From: Clarireedia homoeocarpa
Taxonomy: Eukaryota; Ascomycota; Leotiomycetes; Helotiales; Rutstroemiaceae
Direction of reading: 5' to 3'
DNA: 64,000 bases
Assembly (NCBI GenBank): GCA_001465935.1
Contig: LNKV01000051.1
Coordinates: 186,001-250,000 of the forward strand
Below the pieces are notes generated by a model. That model was not told the DNA's origin, did no database searches, and was given only the letters and a program-made list of their open reading frames with translations. This document shows, piece after piece, positions 43,617 through 54,978 of the stretch (position 1 is its first letter; every line of letters starts with the position of its first letter). Made by a program: the position numbers and the translations under genes.

Positions 43617-44249
43617 CTAACGCCCTATACCCCGCCCCACCCCCCTCACCGGCAACACCAACATCCCCACTACCAATCCCACCACAAACAACACATCAAT
43701 CGGCACCTTTTCTCTTACTCCCTTCCCCCATAGGTTCATCACCACCACCGCCCACACCAGCACGCCTACCGTGCTTACGAGACAACCCACCGCGTCCAGC
43801 GTCCACAGAAACCCTTGCCATTTCTTGGAAAGCGGTTCTACGGCTGCCCTGGGAGAGGATGAACGGAAACAGTATGTGAAGGATTAGATTGTGAGGGCGA
43901 GAAGGTAGAGAAGGAAAATGAGGATGCCGAGGAGGAGAGTGCTGCAGACGAATAGCTCGGCTGGTTTGCGGGGTTGCTGCTGAGGTTGAGATTTCTTATT
44001 GCTGGGAATGGGAGGTGCAGGTGTGGGATTCGTTTCAACAGTCGGATTCTCAGATGGTCCGCTTCCGTCGTATGCAGGAGGAGGAGCATCTACATCTACT
44101 TCTGCATCTACTTCTACATATTCTTCCCCAGCCGCAGTTCCGCGGCGCTTTTCCCACCATTTCTCCTTCTCTTCCTCGCCTAACAAATCATACATCCCGG
44201 CGATCACTACCACCGTTGCGAGGAGCACGAAGATGAAGATCACGCTCAC
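43617..44249 (-). pseudogene. Possible multi-pass membrane protein, interrupted by an in-frame TAA or incompletely modelled
   Basis: One minus-strand frame of 211 codons is open from 44249 to 43617 apart from a single TAA at 43886-43884. The first part begins with a hydrophobic helix (SVIFIFVLLATVVVIAGMY), then EEEKEKWWEKRR, an acidic/Pro linker and a second helix FVCSTLLLGILIFLLYLLAL. Beyond the TAA the same frame continues with KKWQGFLWTLDAVGCLV, two further hydrophobic stretches (STVGVLVWAVVVMNLW, VLFVVGLVVGMLVLP) and a stop. The first codon available is GTG preceded in frame by TAG, so a missing 5' exon is likely. A TCTAATC branch-like site and a CCCAG acceptor follow the TAA, but no donor of matching phase was found. 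It may be a nonsense mutation, an overlooked intron or two adjacent short genes. Family not recognised. Confidence 0.4.
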
Positions 44250-45172
44250 CTAGCTGGAATCGATGGTATGCAGGAAGGAGGCGTGGCGGGCGCATTGGAA
44301 GCGCATGGTTTCTGAGTAGATGGTTTGTTGGAATGCTTGGATTAGGGAGGAGTGGAGGGGGTGGCGGGGGGGACATGATTTTTCAGAGGTGAGGTGTTTG
44401 TGCTGGTGCTGGGTTTTGTAGGGATAAGATGATATTTCATATGGTGCTTTTGGGGTTGGAGAAGATGGGTATTTCGTTGGGAGTTTGGGGAGGGGAGATG
44501 GGGGTAGAGGATAGATAATGGAGAATGAATAATGAATAACAGAGGAAAGATGGTATAGAAATAGAGACAGATGTGAGAGAGATAGTGAATGACTATGTCA
44601 GAGAAGTAAAGCAGACCGTACAAGAAACCTTTTCGAAGAGCACGTAGACTTACATAGATGCATGGCCTTTTGATTGCGGACTTGACCTATTACCCGACTA
44701 GGCATTGTCAAAATTCTACGAGAAGGCGCAATTGAATCAGATGCATGGCGTGGCGGCAGGGGTTGAGGCTGAAGGAATGCCAACCTCCGTGAGTGTGCCT
44801 TACGCCTCTTGCGAGAGAAAACGGGATTGAATGAGACGACTGTAGAAAAGGTAAACTATGAAATACAAGACAGGAGGACCATGATGTTATGATAATATAA
44901 TTGTACAGTACAAACACAAAAGAGTATAAGTCTCAGCCCACAACTCCTCGATTATTAACACCAGCCAATCCAGCCTCTATGCAATCATTACGCTTCCCTA
45001 ACCATGTACAATGCACCTATCCTTTTTCCCTCACGCCCAGCTCAGCCATGCATACCATTTGATCAACTCCGTGAAGTAAATTAAAAAAAAGAAAACATAA
45101 AAATTCAGACCAGAAATACAAAAAGTTAGCACAATAAATCATCTCAGCTCTTGTAGTGAAGCTCGTCTCGTC
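44250..45172. other. Gene-free or unresolved region upstream of the membrane-protein ORF
   Basis: This includes a GGAGTGGAGGGGGTGG tract at about 44350-44370 and may hide a 5' exon of the minus-strand membrane ORF. The rightmost 250 bp is the 3' flank of the MGNCC gene. Nothing else can be named. Confidence 0.4.
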
Positions 45173-46910
45173 TTAAGCTGCAGACCCCCCAAAAATCATC
45201 TCAATGTCGCCAGGTTTCTTAGTCTTCCCATCTGCGGGTTTCCATTGGATTTCGCGCTTTCCTCTTTCGATTATCATCACCGGTACCAGACCAGGCTCCG
45301 GAGGTTGATGTACTGGTGGCGGAGGTGTTATGACCGCTTCAGTTGGCTCGGGATTTGCTGGTAATGCATCATCCGATGTGATGTCCTGTAAGGGCGATAC
45401 TCGAGTGACACTTGCGACAGATTGCTTGGGGGAAATTATAGATGGAGCTAGTGGTGACCTCGCAGACCGGCTCAGTGGTGAAGCAGTAAACGGATTGAGT
45501 GGCGAGCCAGTGAAGGGGTTGGGTGGTGACCGAATGGATTGTGAGCGAGGAGACCCGACAGCAGAACGAGGCAGTGGCGAGATGTTAGTCATCTTGTGAG
45601 AGTTTGGGTCAGGGGTAAGACTTCGGTTTCGTGGTCCAAAGAGTGAGGATAGTCTTGAAGAACGACCGGATCGACTAGATGGTGCTACAGAAGATGCATC
45701 GGTATCGGACCATTCATCATCATCCTCTAGCCCAAATGGTTTGGATTTCTTCGTAACCGCGTCTCGTCCTTGGCGTTGGCGACGACGTTGATCGATGTCT
45801 TGTTGACGGATCGATGCCCTCTCAGAAGGAGTAGCTCGAGCCCTGGCACGAATACTGCTGCTGGTGCTTCCCTTCCGGGGCTGGTCTCTAAGAAAGGCTG
45901 ACGAGCGGTTGACAAATCGGTAGGGATTTGGCTTTCCGTCTTCACCCTCCTTTACCTCTTTCTCCTTGCCCTTGCTCTTATCTTTACTGTCTTTACTATC
46001 TTTATTTGTTGCTACTGCTGTTGTGTCCGAGTCTCCATACTCGCTGTCACTGTAGACATCTCCTTCATTGTCGCCACTATCCTCCTTCTCCAATAGGCCT
46101 ACTTCATCATCTTCCGCATTCTTCTTCGATTTAGATTTTTTATTCTTCGTTGATCGCGTTTCTTCCTTTCCAGATTCCAAATTCTTCCCTTTCTTTAAAG
46201 TCTTCTTCTTCTTCTCCACCGCCGCCCTTCTTTTCTTCTTTGCTATTTCATCCTCATCGTCACTGTCTTCCTCCTCCTCCTCATCATCGCCATCGGAATC
46301 TTCTTCATCCTCATCACTATCGTCATCCGTAGCCTTTGTGCGCTTCTTTGGCTTACGACCCTTTTTAATCGGACGACGCTTTCCGGACCTAGATTTACTT
46401 CGCGTTTCAACTTCCTCGTCACTGTCAGAATCGCTGTCGCTTTCATCATCGCTATCACTATCACTTGTCTCGCTATCACTCTCTTCATCATCGCTGCTAT
46501 CATCTCTGTTCCTCCTCTTCTTTGGATGTCGCTTCGCACTTCTAGGTTTCTTTGTGGAACTTTTCGAGCGGCTTCTGCTATCTGCATATCGAACAGGTCC
46601 GGGGGGACGCCGACTGCTTGTTCCACCATATTTTCCCGCGCTGTATTTTGGTTTCCTATAATTTCTAGAACGCTTACTTTTCGCTTCACGTCTCCTGCGC
46701 TCGAGGTCGTATTTTGCCTCGAGTTGATCCAGAATTGGGTTCTGGGTGAGGAAGATGTTTTCTGTACAACTGTTAGTAAAGTTCTTTAACTGAAACAAGA
46801 GAATGCTTGGATGTGCGACCTTGAGGACGGTTTGGCGGAGGATAATTTCTGGTATTTGCGTGGTAGCGTCGCTGTTGTTCCTTGCTCCTGCTACTGCAAC
46901 AGTTCCCCAT
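45173..46910 (-). CDS. Predicted N-myristoylated/palmitoylated (MGNCC) charged, disordered protein
   Basis: Exon 1 is 46910-46820, the intron 46819-46762 (GTCGCA donor, perfect TTTACTAACAG branch, GTACAG) and exon 2 46761-45173, giving 559 aa. Only this frame for exon 1 fits the intron phase (CAA G|AA), and it gives MGNCCSSRSKEQQRRYHANT then RNYPPPNRPQENIFLTQNPI. MGNCCSS fits the dual lipid signal (Gly2 myristoylation, Cys4/Cys5 palmitoylation), so anchoring to a membrane face is likely. The rest is disordered: a short helix LDQLEAKYDLERRRREAKSK, long Asp/Glu/Ser blocks alternating with Lys/Arg blocks (about 110-300), Ser-Pro repeats (SPPNPFTGSPLNPFTASP) and a C-terminal segment VPVMIIERGKREIQWKPADG, the best candidate for a conserved motif. 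Function is not known. A longer open frame using another exon 1 reading was rejected on phase. Confidence 0.8.
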
Positions 46911-48263
46911 ACTCGAATTTCTTCATCATGCCCATGCAAACAGTAAGGTATAGTCTCTTTTGGCTGAAATGCAGGAAGAAGAGAGTTTTCCTGATTAAAA
47001 CGTTGGTGGCCGTCATCATGTTGGCCATGATTTGGTACTCCAGTTGCGGCTTGCGAGCGCAGCCCCGATCGTGGATCTAGAACGCGGTGGGATTCTGGAA
47101 ATTGATGGCCGCATTTTCATTCTGATACAGGCGTGGGCTGGTCCAACCACCTATGAAGATGGAATTTGACGCGCGGTTGCGGTTGCTTTGGCCTGCGCTG
47201 CGTCACTATTTTGTTGTGCGATGTCATGACCATCGCTTTTACCAACCTGGAAAATTGGTGGATGCAATGGAGGAGATTTAGAGGACAGTTTTATCGTTTG
47301 GGATGACAAGGACTTCGTGTTAGGTGACAGGTAACAGGTAGCAGGTAACATCTGTCCTGCGTTATTGCATGGCGGCGGATCTCTCTCACGCAAGAACACA
47401 GATCAATCTCAAGATCAGGTACGAAGGTACACACTTTCGTCATTTTCATGGTCATCTGATTGGCTCAAGATCGGAGTAAGATCTACAACATGTACCCGAG
47501 GATTCGAGCTAAACCCAAAATACCCGACCAACACACCCCATCACTGGCCCATCACTGGCCCATTCACACCCGACCCCTGTCTCACGGTTTCGAGGCGAAA
47601 TTCGTTTGTTCTCCGTCTTACTAGATGCACGAGAACTCCCAAGAGACATGGAGCATTCAGAGCATTCACAGCATTCACAGCATTCACAGCATCCACAGCA
47701 TCCACAGCATCCACAGCATTGAGGAAATGGCAGAAAAGGAGATTAGGCTAGATAGATATCTAGGCTTCGTGCTCGTTCTTTGTTTATGATCATGGTTGTC
47801 GAGTCATCAGCCACTGCTCCCCACTGGGGCCTAGAGTAGAGCTGAGTTGTTCTCGTTCGAACACATTGCTGTTTCTCCAGACCCTCACTCTTACCCTTAC
47901 CCTTACCCTTCCTTACGTATACCTTTCACTACGAGTCCTGGGAAAAGGCTCCCATCGCAGCCTTCAGCTCTTCAGCCCTTTGGCCCTTCTTCCACCTGTT
48001 CAGTATCCTTTCAACCCGTATATATTCCTACCCTAGTGATTCACGAGGCTACGTGAAGGTCCCTCCGGTCAAACTGTTACATATTCATTCAGATCCCATC
48101 CCATCACATCACATCGCAGGAACAAGAAAGGTCAATACAGTACGGCACGCTTAACAGACTTGCTGTTCACCCAACTCGTATGCAACTGCCAGCATCCATA
48201 GTTTTATCTTTTCCTTCACAGCGAGAATAGACGGAGGCGTAGTCTCAACAGACCGAAGAACTC
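46911..48263. other. Intergenic region between divergent genes, with a 9-bp minisatellite
   Basis: This holds the promoters of the MGNCC gene and the F-box-like gene. A minus-strand open frame at 47399-47151 has no recognisable domain or convincing splice link and was not annotated. The minisatellite at 47655-47720 and a CTTACCCTTACC run at 47887-47909 are the visible repeats. Confidence 0.5.
47655..47720. repeat. 9-bp minisatellite (CACAGCATT/CACAGCATC)
   Basis: About seven tandem 9-mers, changing from the ATT to the ATC variant midway. They encode repetitive Phe/Ser-Thr-Ala in one plus frame, but no gene context supports translation. Confidence 0.85.
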
Positions 48264-49902
48264 ATGGAAGGCCACATTCCCCTCGAGTTATGGATGACAC
48301 TCGCCGACGAGCGTTTGCCAAAGTCAAGCCTCGCTAACCTATGTTTGACCTCCAAGGTAAACGAACCCTTTTATAAGAATTTTATTCGTTTAGAGTCTAG
48401 AGCTATGCTGAAACGAATCATAAGACACTCAACGAGATCTTCAGGCCTGTGCTCTATCGTGACATCGTCCTAGCACAAGCCGTGGATGGTAAAGCGCTTC
48501 AAAAGAAGTATGTGCAGTTATCAGAAATATGTCAACTACCTATCGAATCTCACCTGCGTCACACACGTTGCCTAGATGTAAATTATCTAGGCAGCATTGC
48601 AAAATTATGGGTTAAAAAGTGCTTCGAAGACATGCCAAACTTGGCGGTTTGCCCTCTTTTGTATATACCATCCTCTCTTGCTGCATGACCATCTGTCACT
48701 GACACCTAAACAGTACAGTTCCTGGATCCGCAGGATACTTCCCACTTGATAAGTTCACCGATGTATATCTCGATTGGAATGGGCACCAGTTCCTTGATGT
48801 CGGGCAGCTGTATCAATGGCCTCTGTTTCCTGCTTTTCGGAATTTACGGAGTCTGGACTTACGGCGTATCTCTGGAGACCTGACTGATATCTGCTCTAAT
48901 GTTGCTGGAATTCTGTTTGTAAGTCTTGCAGTCTCTTGTCGTTACAGATAGACATCTGGTACTTTCTAAGCTACCTTGTTCCTCTCTTGTCGATACGATA
49001 TTCTGTCGTTGTCTTTTAAGACATACGGATAGGGTAAAACATCTCACAAGTCTTTGAGACTCGAACATAAACAATACCATCACTTGCTCTGAGTTGGCAT
49101 TTCTACGTGCTTCACCACAATTTTATTTGTTTCGGGTTTCATCGTATAGAAGTTGCAAGTTTGCTCACATCTCTTCCTAGAACGATGGAACGCCTACCAT
49201 TACAGCACTTGGCCTAGATATTGACAACCAGACTGCTCTGGCCTCAACCGAGGATCTTCTGTTGAACATCACAGCCGAGTTCGATGATCTACGGCGAGTG
49301 GCCGGAGTACCCCATATACGACTGAAGCTCCGGCATCTAATTCTAGGTCAAGGAATCTTCAACTCCACCTTCAGCAAACCCCTTCACGAACGCCGGGAAG
49401 ATCAACTCTCGCGACTTGCAGATCTTTCCAAACTCCGAACCCTGCGATTACTGAACTACCCTCAAAATGCACATGAGCTCTGGCAGTCCTGGTTATCTGA
49501 AATTAACGTAAAGATGCTCAGCCAAGCTACTTCTCTCGAAAAATTATGCGTCGAAACCTGCGACGTACAAGTCATGCAACTCCTCATCCACCTAAGCCAG
49601 ACGGAGAATTCTCGCAATAAAATTACATTGAGGAATTTCCAAGCCAGATTTATAAAGGACTGGATATATTTTGATTCCATTCTCCCTCCAGGCGAATGCT
49701 ACAAGTGGCGTCAAATAATCTTCGGCGGCCTCGATCTCCACAACGACATATCTGCGCATTTTTCAGGCCAACTGCAAGGAACTTGCGGATTGCCATTCGA
49801 TCTTGAAGAACTTGGAATTGGCTTCCTCAACTGGGTTTGTCTCCTTTCCTCCTTTCTTCATTCTCACCTCATCCTTCCTGTGCACCCGCCATCACCCCCT
49901 TT

Positions 49903-49949
<47 letters not shown>

Positions 49950-50391
49950 TTAACTAACACAAACCCCAACCCCATAGGATACTTATCAATCCTACCTCCT
50001 CCAATTCACCAATCTACACACCCTCATGTGCGAGCGCGTCGGTCACTCGCGCAAACTCGACATCATGGAGCCCGCGGAACTGGCCCGCAAAATCTTCAAG
50101 ACCTTTCAGAAACGCATGAACGCTCTAGGAAGGGAGTCGAAGTTGCGTTATGTGGGCATTGCTGGGACGGTATTTACGTGTCTTTGGTTACCTCGTTGGG
50201 CGGCTGGTAGTGGTGTGAACCGGACTGGTAAGGATACGGTGAATGGTAGTGGGAGTGGTGCGGTAAATAGTACAGATTCTGGAGAGGACTTTGAAATCTA
50301 TGAACTTGACAAAGAGGAGGCGCGAGCATTTGATTTCGTGAGAATGGTGGAGTATACTGGGTTGGGGAAATATAGATTGAGTGAGGATTGA
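48264..50391 (+). CDS. F-box-like protein, putative SCF substrate adaptor
   Basis: Exons are 48264-48356, 48425-48660, 48714-48918, 49181-49834 and 49978-50391, giving 533 aa. The N-terminus MEGHIPLELWMTLADERLPK, then SSLANLCLTSKTLNEIFRPV and LYRDIVL, matches the F-box pattern of fungal proteins (P-E-L--I-----L-NLCLVSK-----RPLLYR-I). The remaining chain has leucine-rich stretches such as FPAFRNLRSLDLRRIS, LSKLRTLRLLNYPQ and ATSLEKLCVETC, suggesting an irregular leucine-rich repeat substrate domain. Exon 3 joins at TT|T with a GTATAT donor. Introns 3 and 4 are long (262 and 143 nt); intron 4 contains a poly-A and a TA repeat before the branch site TAACTAAC. Such proteins normally recruit substrates to the Skp1-Cullin ligase; the substrate is unknown. 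The boundaries of exon 3 are less certain than the others. Confidence 0.75.
49914..49950. repeat. Poly-A plus (TA)n run inside an F-box gene intron
   Basis: About 20 A followed by about eight TA units between the donor and the branch site of the last intron. Confidence 0.9.
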
Positions 50392-52162
50392 TTACTTCTT
50401 TTATTTTCACGACATATATCTTGATACAGTACGAGTAAAGCGATAGATATTTGCTATGAATCTAGATCTAAAGCCAGATGATGATGAGAAGGAATTTCAT
50501 AGTGTCTACTTTATATTTAAAATATTTAATTCAATTTAATATCTCCTATTAATGATTGTATATCTTGTCTAATGATTGTATATCTTGTCTAATGATAAGA
50601 GGTTACACAATATATTATTAAGGCCCCCCCCCCCCCCCGCGCGCTTCTTTCTACCCCGCCTTTGATAACTCAATCTCAACTACAACTATAATAACTATAC
50701 AACTACAAATAAACATTTATTCCTAAGTTAATCCTCAAAATTCTCAAAAAGAAATCATATATCTATCTAATTCTTCTTTATTCCCTTCTTTCTCTACTCT
50801 ACTCCCACTTTTACTTTCTTGTACTTTTCTATCTTATATGTTTATTTATTTGTTTACCTAGAACTACTTACTTACCTATCATCCAAGTTACTTCCCCGCT
50901 CCCCTCTCCTCTCCTCTCCTCTCCTCTCCTCTCCTCTCCTCTCCTCTACTCTGCTCTGCTCTGCTCTATTCTACTCTTTCTCCTACAGTAGATCAAATCA
51001 CAAAACATAAATCACAAGCTACTCTCTCTCTCTCTCTCTCTCTCTACATATCAATCCAACTTTTCCAGTAAATAAGTCAGCCTCCATCAAATACCAATCC
51101 AATCCAATCCAATCCATCAAATAACCAGTTCCAGTTCCAGTTACTTAGTTCGTACAGTAATTAGTCTATAGTTCTATGAACCAGCCAACTCAACTCAACT
51201 CAACTCAGCTCTACCCAGCTCTACTCTGCCCTTCCCTTCCCTTCATTAACCAACAAACCCACCCCACCCACCCACCACTCAATTAGTTCATTCATTCATT
51301 CATCACCCAATCCAACCCGCATGCATCTACACAAACACCCACCCACCCCACTACAAACATCCACCCCACTACAGAAAACAGTAACCTACCTACTCGTTAA
51401 ACTATATACACTATAAACTTATACGCTATACACTATACACTATACACTATACGCTACATGTTATTCCATTCCACCTATTTATTCCATTCCATCTATCTAT
51501 CCTTTTTTTTCTTGATTTTAACTTGATTTAACTTACCATTACCATTACCATTACCATTCATCAATCAGTCAGTCAGTCAGTCAGTCAGTCTGAGTCATCC
51601 GTCACCCTTTCCCCGCTCACACTTCAATGCCTTCTTCTGCTCTTCATGCATTTATTGGTAAAAAAAAAACGTAATATCACATTCATCCGCTGGCATGCAG
51701 ATACGAGATTTTCATCACAAACCTATAATTCGTCTAGTATCGATGCATCATCAATACTTTCTCATAATTCGCCAACGCATTACACAAGCTTCACGAGAAA
51801 ATAAATTTTGACTTTCAAATTATTCGAATTGGTTTTATTCTTTTGTTATAAAGAGCAAAGGACCCATTTTATCCGAATCACTATCTGTATATGTGCCGTA
51901 CCATAAGGTATTGAATTATCGAGGATGTCATATTGAGCCAAACTAGTGTGAGCTCCAAAAAGATTCGAGCCTCTGATAGCAAAGATGGCTACAAAAAAGA
52001 AGAAAACAAGATGAGGTAATTAAACCTTGCGCATGCAAATGATTGTGACCTTTTACTCCTTCACCACTTCTAAATGCCCATTCATTCTCATTATCGTTAA
52101 TCCCTTCTCATTAATTGATCGTAAAGTAAACTGAAAAGGAAACTTGATCATGTTGACCCATC
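50392..52162. other. 1.8-kb spacer dense in microsatellites
   Basis: Convergent 3' flanks of the F-box-like and GPI-protein genes. Visible repeats: two copies of a 20-bp unit (ATTGTATATCTTGTCTAATG) at 50555-50594, poly-C at 50624-50638, (CTCCT)n at 50906-50945, (CT)n at about 51020-51045, CAACT at 51187-51206, ACACTATACACTAT at 51418-51455, ACCATT at 51536-51558 and CAGT at 51566-51590. I find no gene. Confidence 0.75.
50906..50945. repeat. (CTCCT)n pentanucleotide microsatellite
   Basis: About eight tandem CTCCT units, followed by imperfect CTACT/CTGCT variants. Confidence 0.9.
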
Positions 52163-53820
52163 TTACAACATGAGAGCTGCAAGACCAGCAATAGCCAAAG
52201 CACCAAAGCCAGTGTCGAGCTTCTTGGCAGCACCACTGAATTGGGTGACACCGGAGGTAGTTGGAGTTCCAGCCGCAGCAGTGACTGGTGAAGTTTCCAG
52301 AGTGGTGCTGTGACCGGCAACGGAAGAAGCAACTGACACCTCAGATGGTACTGGGACAACTGTGTGAGTTGTTGGGACTGGGACAACTGGGACGCTGGTC
52401 AAACTTGTAACTGGTGGAACAACGATCGAAGATGGAGGAGTAACGACCGAGACAACTGGAATAGTGACGGTTCCTGGGGTAGACACTGGGTAGGTAGCAG
52501 TTCCAATGGTGACTGTAGTTGGTGCTGGCACGTAAGTGGTATAAGATGAGACAGTGATGGTACTTGGAACAGCCGATGGGGTACCGACAGAAACCACTGG
52601 GATGGTAACAGTTCCTGGAGTAGAAACTGGATACGTGACAGTTCCGACAGTGATAGTTGTTGGCGATGGGCAGTAGGTGGTGTAGAACGAGACGGTGCTA
52701 GTCTGGTTCCCTGGAACAAGAACAGTCGTTGGTGCAGCTGTAGAAGTGTGGCTGATGGTGCAAGGACAGTTGGTGATGGTCAAGGTAGTAGCAGAGGAGA
52801 CAGTGTAAGTATGGTTACCCACGGTAACGGTGGTGGGGACTGGGCAGTAGGTAGTGTAGCTGCTGACGGTTTCAGTAGTGTAGACGGTACTAGCCGAGAT
52901 GGTAGTAGTCTTGGTGGTGTTCCAGGAAGGTGGGACGACATAAGTGGATGGTGGAGGAGGAGGAACAACAACGGTGGTAGACGGTGGAGGAACAACAACA
53001 GTGGTGTTGTGGTAAGGTGGGGGAACAACAACGGTGGTGGACGGTGGAGGAACAACAACAGTGGTGTTGTGGTAAGGTGGAATCACGTAGGTGGTAGGCT
53101 TGCTCGTGACCGTGGTTGTCTTTGTCTCGGGTTGGCTGTATGTACAAGGGCAGTCGGTAATCGTCAAGGTGGTCGATTGAGTGATGCTGTATGTGTGGGT
53201 GCCAACGGAGAAGGTAGTTGGGGTCGGGCAAACCGTAGTGAGGATGTCGGTAGTGTAAGTGACCCAGGTAGTGTATTCAGTAGTGGTAAAAGTGGTGGTT
53301 GGCTGCGTCGTTGGAGGAAGCGTCTTGGTGATGAAAGGAGTAGTGGTAGTTCCAGGTGCAGTACCGCTGCTGCTTGGCTTCCATGTTGACGTCGATGTCG
53401 ATGTATATGGGGTTGGGGTTGACGTAGGAGGATGGGTTGGGATGGTGGTGGAGTAGGTGCACGGACTGCATATGCATGTTAGTAAATGCATGTAACGAAA
53501 GACCTGGCAGTTCTTTTGGAAGAACGGGGAAGACTTACCAATCCGTGATGGTCAAGGTAGTTGACTCAGTGATGGTGTATGTCTTTGAACCCATGGAGAA
53601 GGTGGTTGGAGTTGGACAGACGGTGGTATAGATATCAGTGGTGATAGTCTGCCGTACGACGTCAAGTCAGTCGGAAGAAACAAGCCAAACGTGTGATGTG
53701 CATGGAAGTATGGATGTGACTTACAGTATACGCAATGCCTGTAGTATTGGACCAAAGACCATTGGCTTGGACGACAGCCATGAGCCCGAAGGCTGTGACG
53801 AGCGATTGATATGACTTCAT
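52163..53820 (-). CDS. GPI-anchored, Thr/Val-rich repeat cell-wall protein
   Basis: Exons are 53820-53725, 53648-53539 and 53465-52163, giving 502 aa. The signal peptide is 1-19 (MKSYQSLVTAFGLMAVVQA). The body repeats a module: a Tyr-Thr-Thr stretch, then C-P-T-P-T-T-F, a Gly-x-x-T-Y-x-I core, TTLTIT and a CPCTYS end. Two full N-terminal copies are seen (TVCPTPTTFSMGSKTYTIT and TVCPTPTTFSVGTHTYSIT); further ones drift to TYCPVPTTVTVGNHTYTV and SYTTYVPAPTTVTIGTATYP, the last without cysteine. Between them lies a Pro-rich tract of near-identical PPYHNTTVVVPPPSTTVVVP units. The C-terminus has small residues (FSGAAKKLDTG) and then a hydrophobic end ALAIAGLAALML, fitting GPI attachment. Heavy O-glycosylation is expected. 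It is likely a structural or adhesive wall protein; no catalytic domain is present. Confidence 0.87.
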
Positions 53821-54299
53821 CCTTCTCTTTTCTTCTTCTTCTTCTTCTTCTTTTTGGAATTTGAAATTGTTTTGCTTGCTTCCTTTGCTGATGCTGTTTA
53901 TTGAACGACAGTGACTTGTTATGGATTATAACGAAGGTGGGAAGTAATTAGATATTATCTAAATGGGAGAGGAGAGGAGAGGGAGAGGGAGAGGGAGATG
54001 GGGTGACAACAAGAACGAGTGTGTTGGTGGCGTGATGTGTGTGTGTTACTTTGAAGATGAGGAGGAAGAGGAATTGGTTGAGGGAGAGGTGAGAAGTTAT
54101 ATGTATTGGCAGGTGAAGGGAAATGCAGGCAAAAAGAAGTTGCATGCAGTAGTGGTAAAAGTCAATACGAATGAGGTAAGCACCAAGCGGCGAGCGGCGA
54201 GCAGCAAGTAGAGAAGTTGGGAGCAGATGCAGGTGCAGGTGCTCGTGGAGAGACGGATGGACAGACACATGACATGGGTGCTCTTGCCGTTACCAAAAC

Positions 54300-54500
54300 T
54301 TGCAAGTTCCTCTCTCGGATTCCAAGTTCCTCTCTCGGGTTCCAAGGCTCTAGCCTCTTTCAATTCACCTTTTCACCTTGCACGTTGCACCTTCACGTTG
54401 CACCTTCACCTTCACCTTCACCTTCACCTTCCACCTTCCACCTTCCAAATCTCATCTCATCTCATCTCATCTCATCTCATCTCGTCTCATCTCGTCTTCA
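54300..54500. repeat. Cluster of short tandem duplications (AAGTTCCTCTCTCGG; CTTCAC; CATCT)
   Basis: A 20-bp unit starting CAAGTTCCTCTCTCGG is duplicated at about 54302-54341, followed by CACGTTGCACCTT units, (CTTCAC)n at 54405-54430 and (CATCT)n at 54450-54495. Confidence 0.75.
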
Positions 54501-54978
54501 CATCGTTTTGCCTTTTCCGTATGATTTTACCAAGTACACTGAGCTAGCAATTTTTAACACTCTGGAGCAACACGAGCCTTCACTAGAAGGAGAGACCCTA
54601 ACCCTCACTGGCACACGCAGACCGGGAGAAGTTAGGGAAAAGTCAGAAGCAGGAGCAATTGGAGCTCATCGTAGGGAAAAGAGACCATCTCAAGGCTACT
54701 CTTGGTTTGTTCTAGGTCGGCACTTGTCACTTGTCACTTGTCCAGATTCTCAATTCTCAATTCTCTAATACGATGCAATAGCTCCAATTGACTTGACGAG
54801 AAGAGGTAGGTGTGAAGTGGTGAGAGATGACAGGTGAAAAGGGAAGGGAAGTGGAGAAGACGATGGACGAGGCTGGGAAAAGCTGTTCCGACATGACTTG
54901 AGTGAGCGGTTGATTACATACATACATGTACAGGACTAAGAAAATCCCATTGTAAGAAGCTTATTACCCCTCACACTC

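Noticed and set aside
46068..46661. 197-codon Ser-rich plus-strand frame
   Set aside because: Antisense of the acidic/Ser repeats of the MGNCC protein.
46820..46939. Longer exon 1 reading for the MGNCC gene (TVAVAGARNNSD frame)
   Set aside because: Splice phase at the GTCGCA donor does not fit this frame, and it has no ATG start; the MGNCC frame fits exactly.
47151..47399. 82-codon minus-strand frame upstream of the MGNCC gene
   Set aside because: No recognisable domain and no splice join of matching phase to the downstream exons.
47475..47520. Possible tRNA B-box-like GATTCGAG
   Set aside because: No A-box or cloverleaf arms could be built around it.
54217..54768. 183-codon plus-strand frame
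   Set aside because: Crosses several tandem duplications (CTTCAC, CATCT); sequence is low-complexity.
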